The position numbers and the translations under genes are program-made. Below, piece by piece: positions 20,972 through 30,485 of a stretch of DNA of 64,000 bases. Each line of letters begins with the position of its first letter. Within the stretch, counting starts at the first letter, position 1. The notes under the pieces are model-generated. The model did not search any database and was not told the origin of the DNA. It saw only the letters and a list, made by a program, of their open reading frames with translations. Source of the DNA: Streptomyces bikiniensis (GTDB lineage: Bacteria; Actinomycetota; Actinomycetes; Streptomycetales; Streptomycetaceae); contig JNWL01000033.1 in the NCBI GenBank assembly GCA_000716465.1, positions 9,875-73,874 on the forward strand, in the 5' to 3' direction.

Positions 20972-21724
20972 TCAGGCGTCGACCTTCGCCATGACCTCGT
21001 CGCTGACGTCGAAGTTGGCGAAGACGTTCTGCACGTCGTCGCTGTCCTCCAGCGCGTCGATCAGCTTGAACATCTTGCGCGCGCCCTCCTCGTCCAGCTC
21101 GACCTGCATGGTCGGGACGAAGCTGGAGTCGGCGGAGTCGTAGTCGATGCCGGCCTCCTGGAGGGCGGTGCGGACCGCGACCAGGTCGGTGGCCTCGCTG
21201 ATGACCTCGAAGGACTCGCCGAGGTCGTTGACCTCCTCGGCGCCCGCGTCGAGGACCGCGCCCAGGACGTCGTCCTCGGTCAGCTCGCCCTTGGGGAGCA
21301 CGACGACGCCCTTGCGGTTGAACAGGTACGAGACGGAGCCCGGGTCGGCCATGGAGCCGCCGTTGCGGGTCATGGCCACGCGCACGTCGGAGGCGGCGCG
21401 GTTGCGGTTGTCGGTGAGGCACTCGATGAGCACCGCGACGCCGTTCGGGCCGTAGCCCTCGTACATGATCGTGGCGTAGTCGACGCCGCCGGCCTCCAGG
21501 CCGCCGCCGCGCTTGACCGCGGAGTCGATGTTCTTGTTCGGGACGGAGCTCTTCTTCGCCTTCTGGATGGCGTCGTAGAGGGTCGGGTTGCCGTCCGGGT
21601 CGGCGCCGCCCGTACGGGCCGCGACCTCGATGTTCTTGATCAGCTTCGCGAAGAGCTTGCCGCGCTTGGCGTCGATCACGGCCTTCTTGTGCTTCGTCGT
21701 AGCCCATTTAGAGTGGCCGGACAT
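20972..21724 (-). CDS. yebC: YebC/PmpR family protein (TACO1-like)
   Basis: A 250-residue protein beginning [22 protein letters not shown], the YebC hallmark, followed by [20 protein letters not shown] and [22 protein letters not shown]. The family is annotated as a transcription regulator, but recent work on YebC/TACO1 proteins supports a role in translation of proline-rich or stalling sequences. It sits between pdxT and ruvC as in Mycobacterium. Start clear from the conserved N-terminus. Confidence 0.96.
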   Translation of the reverse strand: MSGHSKWATTKHKKAVIDAKRGKLFAKLIKNIEVAARTGGADPDGNPTLYDAIQKAKKSSVPNKNIDSAVKRGGGLEAGGVDYATIMYEGYGPNGVAVLIECLTDNRNRAASDVRVAMTRNGGSMADPGSVSYLFNRKGVVVLPKGELTEDDVLGAVLDAGAEEVNDLGESFEVISEATDLVAVRTALQEAGIDYDSADSSFVPTMQVELDEEGARKMFKLIDALEDSDDVQNVFANFDVSDEVMAKVDA

Positions 21725-21786
21725 CTGCCTGTCTCCTTCGCGTAACCCATTTCTGAACGAACCCCAGAGATCCTACCGGGATCGGA

Positions 21787-22380
21787 TCAGCCCGCCGTGC
21801 GCACCATGTCGACGAACAGGGCGTGGATGCGGTGGTCGCCGGTCAGTTCGGGATGGAACGAGGTCGCGAGCGCCCGGCCCTGCCGTACGGCGACGACATG
21901 GCCCTCGTGCTCGGCGAGGACCTCGACGTCCGCGCCGACCGACTCGACCCAGGGGGCCCGGATGAAGACGCCCTCGACGGGGCCGTCCTCGATGCCCGCG
22001 ACGGTGACGCCGGCCTCGAAGGACTCGTTCTGGCGGCCGAAGGCGTTGCGGCGGACGATCATGTCGATGCCGCCGAAGGTCTCCTGGCCCGAGCGCGGGT
22101 CGAGGATCTTGTCGGCGAGCATGATCAGGCCGGCGCAGGTGCCGTAGACCGGCAGGCCGGCGGCGATGCGCTCGCGCAGCGGCTCCATGAGGCCGAAGAG
22201 CGCGGCCAGCTTGGAGATGGTGGTGGACTCGCCACCGGGGACGACCAGGCCGTCGACCTCGGCCAGTTCTTCGGGGCGCCTCACCGGCCTGGCCACGGCG
22301 TCCGCCGCGGCCAGGGCGATCAGGTGCTCCCGTACGTCGCCCTGGAGGGCCAGGACACCTATCACGGGAGTGCTGCTCAT
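21787..22380 (-). CDS. pdxT: PLP synthase glutaminase subunit PdxT
   Basis: A 197-residue class I glutamine amidotransferase that supplies ammonia to PdxS for pyridoxal 5'-phosphate synthesis. N-terminal [14 protein letters not shown], oxyanion strand VVPGGESTT, catalytic Cys in [10 protein letters not shown] and the His/Glu pair in [10 protein letters not shown] are all present. It begins six bases after the pdxS stop. Confidence 0.96.
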   Translation of the reverse strand: MSSTPVIGVLALQGDVREHLIALAAADAVARPVRRPEELAEVDGLVVPGGESTTISKLAALFGLMEPLRERIAAGLPVYGTCAGLIMLADKILDPRSGQETFGGIDMIVRRNAFGRQNESFEAGVTVAGIEDGPVEGVFIRAPWVESVGADVEVLAEHEGHVVAVRQGRALATSFHPELTGDHRIHALFVDMVRTAG

Positions 22381-22386
22381 CGGTGC

Positions 22387-23301
22387 TTACCAGCCCCGGT
22401 TGGCGTAGCGCTCGGCCTCGGGGAGGGTGTCGCAGTTGATGCCGACCATGGCCTCGCCCAGGTTGCGGGAGGCGTCCGCGATGACCTTCGGGTCGTCGTA
22501 GAAGGTGGTGGCCTTCACGATGGCGGCGGCGCGCTTGGCCGGGTCGCCCGACTTGAAGATGCCGGAGCCGACGAAGACGCCCTCGGCGCCGAGCTGGCGC
22601 ATGAGCGCGGCGTCGGCGGGGGTGGCGACGCCACCGGCGGAGAACAGGACGACCGGGAGCTTGCCGAGCTCGGCGACCTCCTTGACGAGCTCGTACGGGG
22701 CGCGCAGCTCCTTGGCGGCGGCGAACAGCTCGTTGTTGTCGAAGCCGCGCAGCTTGGCGATCTCGTTCTTGATCTGGCGCAGGTGGCGGACGGCCTCGAC
22801 GACGTTGCCGGTGCCGGCCTCGCCCTTGGAGCGGATCATGGCCGCGCCCTCGGCGATGCGGCGCAGGGCCTCGCCCAGGTTGGTGGCGCCGCAGACGAAG
22901 GGGGTGGTGAAGGCCCACTTGTCGGAGTGGTTGACCTCGTCGGCCGGGGTGAGGACCTCGGACTCGTCGATGTAGTCGACGCCGAGGGACTGCAGGACCT
23001 GGGCCTCGACGAAGTGGCCGATGCGGGACTTGGCCATCACCGGGATGGAGACCGCGCCGATGATCTCCTCGATCATGTTCGGGTCGGACATGCGGGCCAC
23101 GCCGCCGTCCTTGCGGATGTCCGCGGGGACCCGCTCCAGGGCCATGACGGCCACGGCGCCGGCGTCCTCGGCGATCTTCGCCTGCTCGGCGTTGACCACG
23201 TCCATGATCACGCCGCCCTTGAGCTGCTCGGCCATGCCGCGCTTCACGCGCGCGGTGCCGGTCTCGGGGGACGAGGAGGGGGTGGAAGGCGTGGTGGACA
23301 C
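22387..23301 (-). CDS. pdxS: PLP synthase synthase subunit PdxS
   Basis: A 304-residue TIM-barrel enzyme making PLP from ribose 5-phosphate, glyceraldehyde 3-phosphate and ammonia. It has the first catalytic Lys in VMAKSRIGH and the conserved [18 protein letters not shown] phosphate-binding region. A Ser/Thr/Pro leader of about 17 residues precedes the conserved [20 protein letters not shown] 23301 has GAGG five bases upstream. Forms the pdxS-pdxT complex gene pair. Confidence 0.96.
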   Translation of the reverse strand: MSTTPSTPSSSPETGTARVKRGMAEQLKGGVIMDVVNAEQAKIAEDAGAVAVMALERVPADIRKDGGVARMSDPNMIEEIIGAVSIPVMAKSRIGHFVEAQVLQSLGVDYIDESEVLTPADEVNHSDKWAFTTPFVCGATNLGEALRRIAEGAAMIRSKGEAGTGNVVEAVRHLRQIKNEIAKLRGFDNNELFAAAKELRAPYELVKEVAELGKLPVVLFSAGGVATPADAALMRQLGAEGVFVGSGIFKSGDPAKRAAAIVKATTFYDDPKVIADASRNLGEAMVGINCDTLPEAERYANRGW

Positions 23302-23416
23302 GGATACCTCACTGGTGACAACGGGGGTTGACGACAGAGACGAGGAAACAGGCCACTCACGGGCCACGGCAAGGGCCAATGTGGACCCGGTGGCTCGTTT
23401 TCGCAGGTGAGAAGGA

Positions 23417-23959
23417 TCAAGCCGGGCGATCGGCAAGGGCCACCGGGGGCTCGTCGTCCATTTCGAAGGCCAGGGGGAAGGGCGCGTGGCCCGCGAGCCT
23501 GAGCCAGCGGACCGTGCGGTGGCGGCGCAGGGCGCGGGCGGCCCGTACGGCGTCGTTGTGGAAGCGGCGGGCCATCGGCACCCGGCGCACGGCCTGCGCG
23601 AGCTCCCCCGCGGCCTCCTCGCCGCCGGGGGCCTCCCGTACGAGCTCCATCTGCTCGGGCTCGCCGAAGACGGCCCGCAGCGCCTGGCTGAGCTCGCTCT
23701 CGGCGACCTCCCGCTGGTCCTCCTCGGCCTGCCGGGCGGCGTGCGCGGCCTCGTAGAGCACGATCGAGGCGGCCGGGTCGAGGACCCCGGAGGTGGCCAG
23801 CTCCTGGGTGACCGAGGCCCGGCGCAGCAACTGCGCGTCCAGGGCCGCGCGCGCGGCGTCGATGCGCGAGTGCAGCCGGTCGAGCCGCCCGGCGGTCCAG
23901 CTGAGGTAGACGCCGATGACGATCAGCGCGACGACGGTCCAGATCAGGGTTTGGGTCAC
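23417..23959 (-). CDS. Divergent LemA-like membrane protein
   Basis: A 180-residue protein: one N-terminal membrane helix ([21 protein letters not shown]), then a helical bundle ([26 protein letters not shown]...) and a C-terminal [18 protein letters not shown] ... [11 protein letters not shown]. The helix-bundle layout and the RRF-x-NDAVR plus FPL-x-FE-x-DD ending resemble LemA proteins, whose function is unknown. GTG 23959 has only a weak Shine-Dalgarno; it begins 11 bases after the stop of the upstream MBL gene and is probably cotranscribed with it. Confidence 0.75.
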   Translation of the reverse strand: MTQTLIWTVVALIVIGVYLSWTAGRLDRLHSRIDAARAALDAQLLRRASVTQELATSGVLDPAASIVLYEAAHAARQAEEDQREVAESELSQALRAVFGEPEQMELVREAPGGEEAAGELAQAVRRVPMARRFHNDAVRAARALRRHRTVRWLRLAGHAPFPLAFEMDDEPPVALADRPA

Positions 23960-23970
23960 GGGCGCACAGG

Positions 23971-24612
23971 CTACCGGGGCGGTGGCAGCACACCTTCCCA
24001 AAGGGCGTGGTCGTGGGCGAACAGGACACGGGCCGGGCGGCCGCCGGCCAGTGCGGCGAGCCGGTCGAGCCAGGGGCGGTACGGGGTCCCGAACTCCGCC
24101 GCGAAGTCGTACGCCTGGCCCGCGAGGACGGTCACGCGGTCGCCGTGGTCGAGGAACAGCGACTGGTGCCCCTCGGTGTGGCCGGGCGTGGGGACGACGA
24201 GGACGCCGGGCGCGATCTCGTGCTCGCCGTCCAGCTCCTCGTACCGGACGCCGGGCAGCAGCGAGTCGATGGTGTGCCCGCCGGCGCGGGCGAGGGCCAG
24301 TTCGGTGCGCTGGACCAGGACGGGGGTGCCGGGGAAGCGGTGGTTGCCGCCGATGTGGTCGAAGTGCAGGTGGCAGTTGACGATGACGTCCACGTCCCCG
24401 GGGCGGACGGTGAGCGGCTTGCGGACCGGTCGGTAGTGGGCGTCGGTCTCCGGCGAGCCGGTGCCCATGCCGGTGTCGAAGAGGAGCACCCCGCGCGCGT
24501 GCCGCACGAGGTGGCCGAGGACGGGCTCCACGCGCGCGTGGGGGCCGCCCCACTCCTCGGCGGGGCGGGTGAAGTGTCCGAGGTCGAGCCGGTGCACGGT
24601 GATCGGGGTCAT
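23971..24612 (-). CDS. MBL-fold hydrolase, lactonase-like
   Basis: A 213-residue metallo-beta-lactamase-fold enzyme with CHLHFDHIGG (HxHxDH), VVPTPGHTEGHQS and the later Asp/His ligands (LAGQAYD, FAHDH). The motif set and size are closest to the AHL-lactonase/AiiA-like group, which opens lactone rings, but streptomycetes signal with gamma-butyrolactones and the substrate cannot be read from sequence. ATG 24612. It is immediately upstream of the LemA-like gene. Confidence 0.85.
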   Translation of the reverse strand: MTPITVHRLDLGHFTRPAEEWGGPHARVEPVLGHLVRHARGVLLFDTGMGTGSPETDAHYRPVRKPLTVRPGDVDVIVNCHLHFDHIGGNHRFPGTPVLVQRTELALARAGGHTIDSLLPGVRYEELDGEHEIAPGVLVVPTPGHTEGHQSLFLDHGDRVTVLAGQAYDFAAEFGTPYRPWLDRLAALAGGRPARVLFAHDHALWEGVLPPPR

Positions 24613-24930
24613 CGCCCCAGCCTGCGGCGCGGGACCCGGCGGGCGGGCGGATTCAGCCGGGGGCGTACGGCTCCGCCCCGCGGCCCCGGTCCTGGTTCCG
24701 CTGCCGCGGGTGTCGCCACCGGGCACGGGCGCGGTGGCCCGCACGTACGCGCGCGTGCGGCGCGGGGTGAACGCTCCTCGCCGGTGTCCTGATGGACGTT
24801 CGGACATACGGCGCGGGGGGGGGGCGTCCGGCGGAGCGCCGCAGGGTCGGCGCGGCCGCCTGACGGAGTGTCACGCCGCCGGGCGCTGCCCCGTGCACGC
24901 GGACACGGCGCGCGACCGGCCCCCGGGCCC
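24613..24930. other. Intergenic gap with a ten-G run
   Basis: About 318 bp between pimA (downstream on minus) and the start of the MBL gene. I see no supported gene. It holds a run of ten G near 24815-24824, which is prone to slippage or sequencing error, and an alternating CG/TA purine-pyrimidine patch (GTACGCGCGCGTGCG, near 24743). The promoter of the MBL/LemA-like pair should lie here. Confidence 0.6.
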
Positions 24931-26085
24931 TTACAGCCCCAGCCGCGCCCGCAAGCCGCCCGCCCGTTCGTCCGTGTCCACGGCCGCCGCGCCGTCCGTG
25001 ACGGTCTCGTAGACCGCGAGGACGTCCGCGCCGACGGTGGACCAGTCGAAGCGGCGGACGTGGGCCGAGCCGCGGGTGCTCAGTTCCTCGCGGCGCTCCT
25101 CGTCGCCCAGGAGGCGGATCGCCGCGTCCGCCAGGGCGTCCGCGTCCTCGTTGGCGAAGAGTTCGCCCGCGCCGCCCTGGTCGAGGACCTGCGCGAAGGC
25201 GTCCAGGTCGGCGGCGAGGACGGGCGCGCCGGCCGACATCGCCTCGACCAGGATGATGCCGAAGCTCTCGCCGCCGGTGTTGGGCGCCACGTACACGTCG
25301 ACGCTGCGCAGCAGCCGCGCCTTGTCCTCGTCGCTGACCATGCCGAGGAACTCCACCCGGGACCGCATCTCGCGCGGCAGCGACGCCACCGCCTCCTCCT
25401 CGTCGCCGCGTCCGGCGACCAGGAGCCGCGCCCCGGGCCGCTCGGTGAGGATGCGGGGCAGCGCCTTCATGAGGACGGGCAGGCCCTTGCGGGGCTCGTC
25501 GATCCGGCCGATGAAGCCGAGGGTCTCGCCCTGCCACTCCTTCTTCGGCTCGGCGCGGGCGAAGAAGTCCACGTCGACGCCGTTGGGGATGACGACGGCG
25601 TCGCCGCCGAGGTGCTCGACCAGTGTGCGCCGCGCGTACTCGCTCACCGCGATCCGCGCGCTGATCTTCTCCAGGGCGGGCTGGAGGATCGGGTACGCGG
25701 CGATCATCGCCCGCGAGCGCGGGTTCGAGGTGTGGAAGGTCGCCACGATCGGCCCCTGCGCCGCCCAGCAGGTGAGCAGCCCCAGCGACGGCGAGGTCGG
25801 CTCGTGGATGTGCACCACGTCGAAGGCGTTGTCGTGCAGCCAGCGGCGCACCCGCGCGGCGGACAGGAACCCGAAGTTGAGCCGGGCCACCGAGCCGTTG
25901 TACGGCACGGGGACGGCCCGCCCGGCCGAGACCACGTACGGCGGCAGCGGGGTCTCGTCGTCGGCGGGGGCCAGGACGGAGACCTCGTGGCCGAGCCGGA
26001 TCAGGTGCTCGGCGAGGTCGCGGATGTGGAACTGGACGCCGCCCGGCACGTCCCAGGAGTACGGGCAGACGATCCCGATCCTCAC
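24931..26085 (-). CDS. pimA: Phosphatidylinositol alpha-mannosyltransferase
   Basis: A 384-residue GT-B, GT4-family glycosyltransferase adding the first mannose from GDP-mannose to phosphatidylinositol on the cytoplasmic membrane face. It has RIGIVCPYSWDVPGGVQ, HIHEPTSPSL, NPRSRAMIAAYP, VIPNGVD and the GT4 E-x7-E motif ESFGIILVEAMSAGAPV. GTG 26085 overlaps the stop of the acyltransferase gene (GTGA). Context (acyltransferase and PI-phosphate synthase upstream) confirms a PIM-lipid operon as in Mycobacterium. Confidence 0.95.
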   Translation of the reverse strand: MRIGIVCPYSWDVPGGVQFHIRDLAEHLIRLGHEVSVLAPADDETPLPPYVVSAGRAVPVPYNGSVARLNFGFLSAARVRRWLHDNAFDVVHIHEPTSPSLGLLTCWAAQGPIVATFHTSNPRSRAMIAAYPILQPALEKISARIAVSEYARRTLVEHLGGDAVVIPNGVDVDFFARAEPKKEWQGETLGFIGRIDEPRKGLPVLMKALPRILTERPGARLLVAGRGDEEEAVASLPREMRSRVEFLGMVSDEDKARLLRSVDVYVAPNTGGESFGIILVEAMSAGAPVLAADLDAFAQVLDQGGAGELFANEDADALADAAIRLLGDEERREELSTRGSAHVRRFDWSTVGADVLAVYETVTDGAAAVDTDERAGGLRARLGL

Positions 26086-27026
26086 GCCGCCCCGCCCTCC
26101 TTCGCGCCCGGAGCCCGCCCGCCCGTCCCCCGGTCCTCCAGGTCCGCGAGCCACAACCGCTGCAGCATGTGCCAGTCCTCCGGGTGGTCCGCGATGCCCT
26201 CGGCGAAGGCGTCGGCGAGGGCCTGGGTCATGACGGCCGTCCTCTCGGCCCGCGTCCCCGCCACGGGCACGTCCACCGGCGGATGGACCCGCCCCTTCAT
26301 GACGGGCGTGTCGTCGTACCAGAGCGTCACCGGCAGCAGCAGGGCGCCCGTCTGCTGGGCGAGTATCGCCGGGCCCGCCGGCATCCGCGCGGTGTACCCG
26401 AAGAACGCGACCTCGATGCCGGAGGCCGACAGGTCCCGGTCCGCGACCAGGCAGACCAGGCCGCCGGCCCGCAGCCGCCGCGCCAGCCTGCCGAAGGCGG
26501 AGCCCCCGGTGTGCGGCACGACCTCCATGCCCAGGGACTCGCGGTAGGCGACGAACCGGTCGTACAGCGACTCGGGCTTCAGCCGCTCCGCGACCGTGGT
26601 GAACGGCACGCCCAGCGAGCGGGTCACCCACACGCCCGCGAGGTCCCAGTTGGCCAGGTGCGGCAGGGCGAGGACGACCCCGCGCCCGGAGGCGAGGCCC
26701 TCCTGCAGATAGTGGATGTCCTTGACGTCTATCCCCCGCTCGACCCGCTCCTTGCTCCAGGTCGGCAGCCGGAAGGACTCCATCCAGTAGCGCATGTACG
26801 AGCGCATGCCGGCCCTCGACAGTTCGGCGAGCCGCTCGGGCGTGGCGTCCGGCACCACGCGCGCGAGGTTGGACTCCAGGCGCAGGACGCTCTTGCCGCG
26901 CCGCTTCCACGCCACGTCGGCGATCCGCCGGCCGAGGCCCGCGGCCACCGGCTCGGGCAGCTTCTTCACGGTCGCCCAGCCGAGCCCGTACAGGCCGTCG
27001 CTGAGCTTGTCCTTGAGGTCGCTCAC
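26082..27026 (-). CDS. Phosphatidylinositol mannoside acyltransferase (PatA/HtrB-like)
   Basis: A 314-residue lysophospholipid acyltransferase-type protein of the LpxL/HtrB group. The acceptor-site motif is ALPHLANWDLAGVW (H-x4-D equivalent) and the second conserved block is LVCLVADRDLSASGIEVAFFG. In Mycobacterium the gene in this position (PatA) acylates the mannose of PIM. Start GTG 27026; both ends overlap neighbours by four bases (GTGA with pgsA upstream, pimA downstream). Confidence 0.92.
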   Translation of the reverse strand: MSDLKDKLSDGLYGLGWATVKKLPEPVAAGLGRRIADVAWKRRGKSVLRLESNLARVVPDATPERLAELSRAGMRSYMRYWMESFRLPTWSKERVERGIDVKDIHYLQEGLASGRGVVLALPHLANWDLAGVWVTRSLGVPFTTVAERLKPESLYDRFVAYRESLGMEVVPHTGGSAFGRLARRLRAGGLVCLVADRDLSASGIEVAFFGYTARMPAGPAILAQQTGALLLPVTLWYDDTPVMKGRVHPPVDVPVAGTRAERTAVMTQALADAFAEGIADHPEDWHMLQRLWLADLEDRGTGGRAPGAKEGGAA

Positions 27027-27685
27027 GAGGCCGCCCCGCTGCCCCCGGCCGCGGCGGCGTCCGCCTCGGCCGACTCCCGCCGCACGGTGACGACCCGCTG
27101 CCCCAGGGTGACCGCGCTGCCGACGGCCACGATCCACAGCGCGATCGGCAGCAGCACCTGGATGCCGGGGACGCCGAAGGCGTGCAGTCCGGCGAGTCCG
27201 GCGGCGACCAGCGAGATCACGAGCCGTTCGGCGCGCTCGACCAGGCCGTTGACGGCGACGGGCAGGCCGATCGACTCGCCGCGCGCCTTGGTGTACGAGA
27301 CGACCTGGCCGCTCGCCAGGCAGAAGATCGACACGGCGCACATCACGTTGTCGTCGCCCTTGCCGGCGTACCAGAGCGCGAAGCCGCCGAAGATCGCGCC
27401 GTCCGCGACCCGGTCGAGCGTCGAGTCGAGGAAGGCGCCCCAGCGGCTGGAGATCCCCGCCTGCCGGGCCATGTTGCCGTCGACGAGGTCGGAGAAGACG
27501 AACAGGGTGATGACGATCGTGCCCCAGAAGAATTCTCCGCGCGGGAAGAAGACCAGCGCACCGGCCATCACCCCCGCCGTGCCGATGAGCGTGACCGCGT
27601 CGGGGCTGACGCCCCTGCGGAGCAGAAACGCGGCGAACGGTGTGAGGACACGCGTGAAAAAGGCACGCGCGTACTTGTTCAGCAT
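27023..27685 (-). CDS. pgsA: Phosphatidylinositol phosphate synthase
   Basis: A 220-residue CDP-alcohol phosphatidyltransferase with about six membrane helices and the family motif DLVDGNMARQAG ... GAFLDSTLDRVAD (D-x2-DG-x2-AR-x8-G-x3-D-x3-D intact). In actinobacteria the enzyme in this context joins CDP-diacylglycerol and inositol 1-phosphate to PI phosphate. It heads the pgsA-patA-pimA unit. Confidence 0.93.
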   Translation of the reverse strand: MLNKYARAFFTRVLTPFAAFLLRRGVSPDAVTLIGTAGVMAGALVFFPRGEFFWGTIVITLFVFSDLVDGNMARQAGISSRWGAFLDSTLDRVADGAIFGGFALWYAGKGDDNVMCAVSIFCLASGQVVSYTKARGESIGLPVAVNGLVERAERLVISLVAAGLAGLHAFGVPGIQVLLPIALWIVAVGSAVTLGQRVVTVRRESAEADAAAAGGSGAAS

Positions 27686-27830
27686 GGCCTTCCCGAGGTT
27701 CGGTGGGCCGCGCGGCCCCTACGACCACCGGCCCGCCCATCGTAGCCACGCGCGCCCCCGGCTACCGGCGGGTACCCGCCCCGCCGCGTCGGCGTCCCCC
27801 CGAGAGCCCGGCGGGCCCGGTGCGCGGGCG

Positions 27831-27930
27831 GGCCCTTCGCGGGGACGGTGGGCCCTTCGGGAGGACGGCGGGCCCTTCGCGGGGACGGCGGGCCCTTCGG
27901 GAGGACGGCGGGCCCTTCGCGGGACCGATG
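27831..27930. repeat. Five-unit 20-bp minisatellite upstream of the EF-G2 gene
   Basis: Five adjacent 20-bp units starting GGCCCTTCG. Units alternate between a CGGGGAC form and a GGAGGAC form (A-B-A-B-A'), the last one diverging at its end. The array lies in the 385-bp gap (27686-28070) between the divergent pgsA and EF-G2 genes, about 140 bp before the EF-G2 start. Nothing else was recognised in that gap. Confidence 0.9.
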
Positions 27931-28070
27931 GACGCGCCCCGGCGTCGGTGCCAAGCTCGAAGGACCACCGCAAGGCACCGCGGGCACCGCGGAAGCCGCG
28001 CCACCGCGACACGCCGCCCCCCCGCGCCCGCGTCCCGCCGCACCGTGCGAGCAGTCGGGAGGAACACGTC

Positions 28071-30308
28071 ATGGGTGACAGGGCGAAGACACCCGCCGGG
28101 GCCGCCGGCAGGGCTCCGACGGCCGACCGGCCCTCGGACATACGGAACGTGGTGCTGGTCGGCCACAGCGGATCGGGCAAGACGACCCTCGTCGAGGCCC
28201 TCGCGCAGACCGCGGGCGCGCTCAACCGGGCCGGCCGCGTCGAGGACGGCGGCACGGTCTCGGACCACGACGAGATCGAGCGGCGCCGCCACCGCTCCGT
28301 ACAGCTCTCGCTCGTCCCGGTCGCCTGGGACGGGTGCAAGGTCAATCTGATCGACACCCCCGGGTACGCCGACTTCGTCGGGGAGCTGAGGGCCGGCCTG
28401 CGCGCGGCGGACGCGGCCCTCTTCGTCGTCTCGGCCGCCCAGGAGGCCGACGCCGTCGCCGCCTCCACGCGCGCGCTCTGGGAGGAGTGCGCCGCCGTCG
28501 GCATGCCCCGCGCCGTCGTCGTCACCCACCTCGACACCGCCCGCACCGGCTTCACGGAGCTGACGGGGGTCTGCGCCGGGCTCTTCGGCCGCGACGACCC
28601 GGACGCCGTCCTCCCCCTCTACCTGCCCGTGCACGGTCCCGAGGCCGCCGACGGACACGCCCCCGCGACCGGCCTGATCGGCCTGCTCACGGAGCGGATC
28701 CTCGACTACTCCACGGGGGTACGGCGGGAGGAACCGCCCGACGAGGGCCGGCGGGAGCTGATCGCGGAGGCCCGCGCCCGGCTCATCGAGGGGATCATCG
28801 CCGAGAGCGAGGACGAGACCCTGATGGACCGCTACCTCGGCGGCGAGCCGATCGACCCGGGGACCCTCGTCGAGGACCTGGAGAAGGCGGTCGCCCGGGG
28901 CGCCTTCCACCCGGTCCTCGCCGCCGCCCCCGCCGCCGGGGACGGCGCGCAGGGCCTCGGCACCGTCGAACTCCTGGAGCTGATCACCCGCGGCTTCCCC
29001 TCCCCCCTGGAGCACGGGCCGCGCGCCGTCACCACCCCCGACGGCCGGCCCCGGCCCCCGGTCGTCTGCGACCCCGAGGGGCCCCTGGTCGCCGAGGTCG
29101 TCAAGACCGCCACCGACCCGTACGTGGGCCGGATCTCTCTCGTCCGGGTCTTCTCCGGCACCCTGCGCCCCGACGAGACCGTCCACGTCTGCGGCCACGG
29201 ACTCGTGGACCGGACGCGCCCGGCCCCCGCTTCAGCCCCCGACGAGCAGGACCTCCACGAGGCCGACGACCGGGTCGGCGCGCTCACCTCCCCCTTCGGG
29301 AAGCAGCAGCGTCCCGTGGCACACTGCATCGCCGGGGACCTCGCCTGCGTCGCCCGCCTCGGGCACGCCGGGACCGGCGACACCGTCTCGTCAGAGGACG
29401 GCCCGCTCCTGATGGAGCCGTGGACCCTGCCCGAGCCGCTGCTGCCGCTCGCCGTCCGGGCGCACGGCAAGGCCGACGAGGACCGGCTCTCCCAGGGCCT
29501 CGCCCGGCTGGTCGCCGAGGACCCGGCCCTGCGGCTCGAACAGAACCCGGACACCCGGCAGATGGTCCTGTGGTGCCTGGGCGAGGCCCACCAGGACGTC
29601 GCCCTGGAACGCCTCCGCGAGCGCTACGGCGTCCGGGTCGACGCCGTCCCGTACAAGGTGGCGCTGCGCGAGACCTTCGGCGGCGCCTCCTCCGGCCGGG
29701 GCCGGCACGTCAAGCAGTCCGGCGGCCACGGCCAGTACGCCATCTGCGAGATCGACGTGGAGCCGCTGCCGCCGGGCAGCGGCGTCGAGTTCGTCGACAA
29801 GGTGGTCGGCGGCGCGGTCCCGCGCCCCTTCGTCGCCTCCGTCGAGAAGGGCGTACGGGCCCAGGCCGCGCGCGGGATCGCCACCGGCCACCCGCTCGTC
29901 GACGTCCGGGTCACCCTGCGCGACGGCAAGGCCCACTCCGTGGACTCCTCCGACGCCGCCTTCCAGACGGCCGGCGCCCTCGCCCTGCGCGAGGCGGCCG
30001 CCGACGTCCCCGTCCACCTCCTGGAACCGGTGGACGAGGTCGGGGTCCTCGTCCCCGACGAGTACGTCGGCCCGGTCATGAGCGACCTGTCGGGGCGGCG
30101 CGGCCGCGTCGTCGGCACCGACCGGGCGGGTCCGGGCCGGACCCTCGTGCGGGCCGAGGTGCCGGAGACCGAGATCGTGCGGTACGCGGTCGACCTGAGG
30201 TCCGTGTCGCACGGCACCGGACGGTTCGACCGCACGTACGCCCGGCACGAACCGATGCCCCCGCACCTGGCGGAGAAGATCCGGCAACGGACCGGGAACA
30301 GCCCCTGA
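28071..30308 (+). CDS. Elongation factor G-like protein (EF-G2)
   Basis: A 745-residue EF-G paralogue. P-loop GHSGSGKTTL (residues 31-40), G3 DTPGYADFV (95-103), domain II, and EF-G domains III-V (for example GGHGQYAICEIDVEPL and VDEVGVLVPDEYVGPVMSDLSGRRGRV) are present. The G4 motif is THLD (152-155) instead of canonical NKxD, so guanine specificity may be altered. Actinobacterial EF-G2 proteins resemble EF-G; the M. smegmatis one is reported to bind GTP without ribosome-dependent GTPase activity. ATG 28071 has GGGAGGA seven to eight bases upstream. Translation factor role is therefore not assured. Confidence 0.9.
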   Translation: MGDRAKTPAGAAGRAPTADRPSDIRNVVLVGHSGSGKTTLVEALAQTAGALNRAGRVEDGGTVSDHDEIERRRHRSVQLSLVPVAWDGCKVNLIDTPGYADFVGELRAGLRAADAALFVVSAAQEADAVAASTRALWEECAAVGMPRAVVVTHLDTARTGFTELTGVCAGLFGRDDPDAVLPLYLPVHGPEAADGHAPATGLIGLLTERILDYSTGVRREEPPDEGRRELIAEARARLIEGIIAESEDETLMDRYLGGEPIDPGTLVEDLEKAVARGAFHPVLAAAPAAGDGAQGLGTVELLELITRGFPSPLEHGPRAVTTPDGRPRPPVVCDPEGPLVAEVVKTATDPYVGRISLVRVFSGTLRPDETVHVCGHGLVDRTRPAPASAPDEQDLHEADDRVGALTSPFGKQQRPVAHCIAGDLACVARLGHAGTGDTVSSEDGPLLMEPWTLPEPLLPLAVRAHGKADEDRLSQGLARLVAEDPALRLEQNPDTRQMVLWCLGEAHQDVALERLRERYGVRVDAVPYKVALRETFGGASSGRGRHVKQSGGHGQYAICEIDVEPLPPGSGVEFVDKVVGGAVPRPFVASVEKGVRAQAARGIATGHPLVDVRVTLRDGKAHSVDSSDAAFQTAGALALREAAADVPVHLLEPVDEVGVLVPDEYVGPVMSDLSGRRGRVVGTDRAGPGRTLVRAEVPETEIVRYAVDLRSVSHGTGRFDRTYARHEPMPPHLAEKIRQRTGNSP

Positions 30309-30330
30309 CTGACGGCCCGACAGGCACGGT

Positions 30331-30360
30331 CGCCCCGCCCCGCCGCCACCGGGCGGGGCG
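30331..30360 (+). terminator. Terminator after the EF-G2 gene
   Basis: A perfect 10-bp GC stem (CGCCCCGCCC against GGGCGGGGCG) with a 10-nt loop, 22 bases past the EF-G2 stop. Confidence 0.7.
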
Positions 30361-30485
30361 GCATCCGGCCGTCCCCCCGCACTCCGGTGACGCGCCGGGT
30401 GGTACCCGGTTACGCTGGGGTGCCCAGCTCAGAAGGTGTGCGGGGCAGCGCAGTTGGGAAACAGCCCGCACAGGGACTCGGCGCG

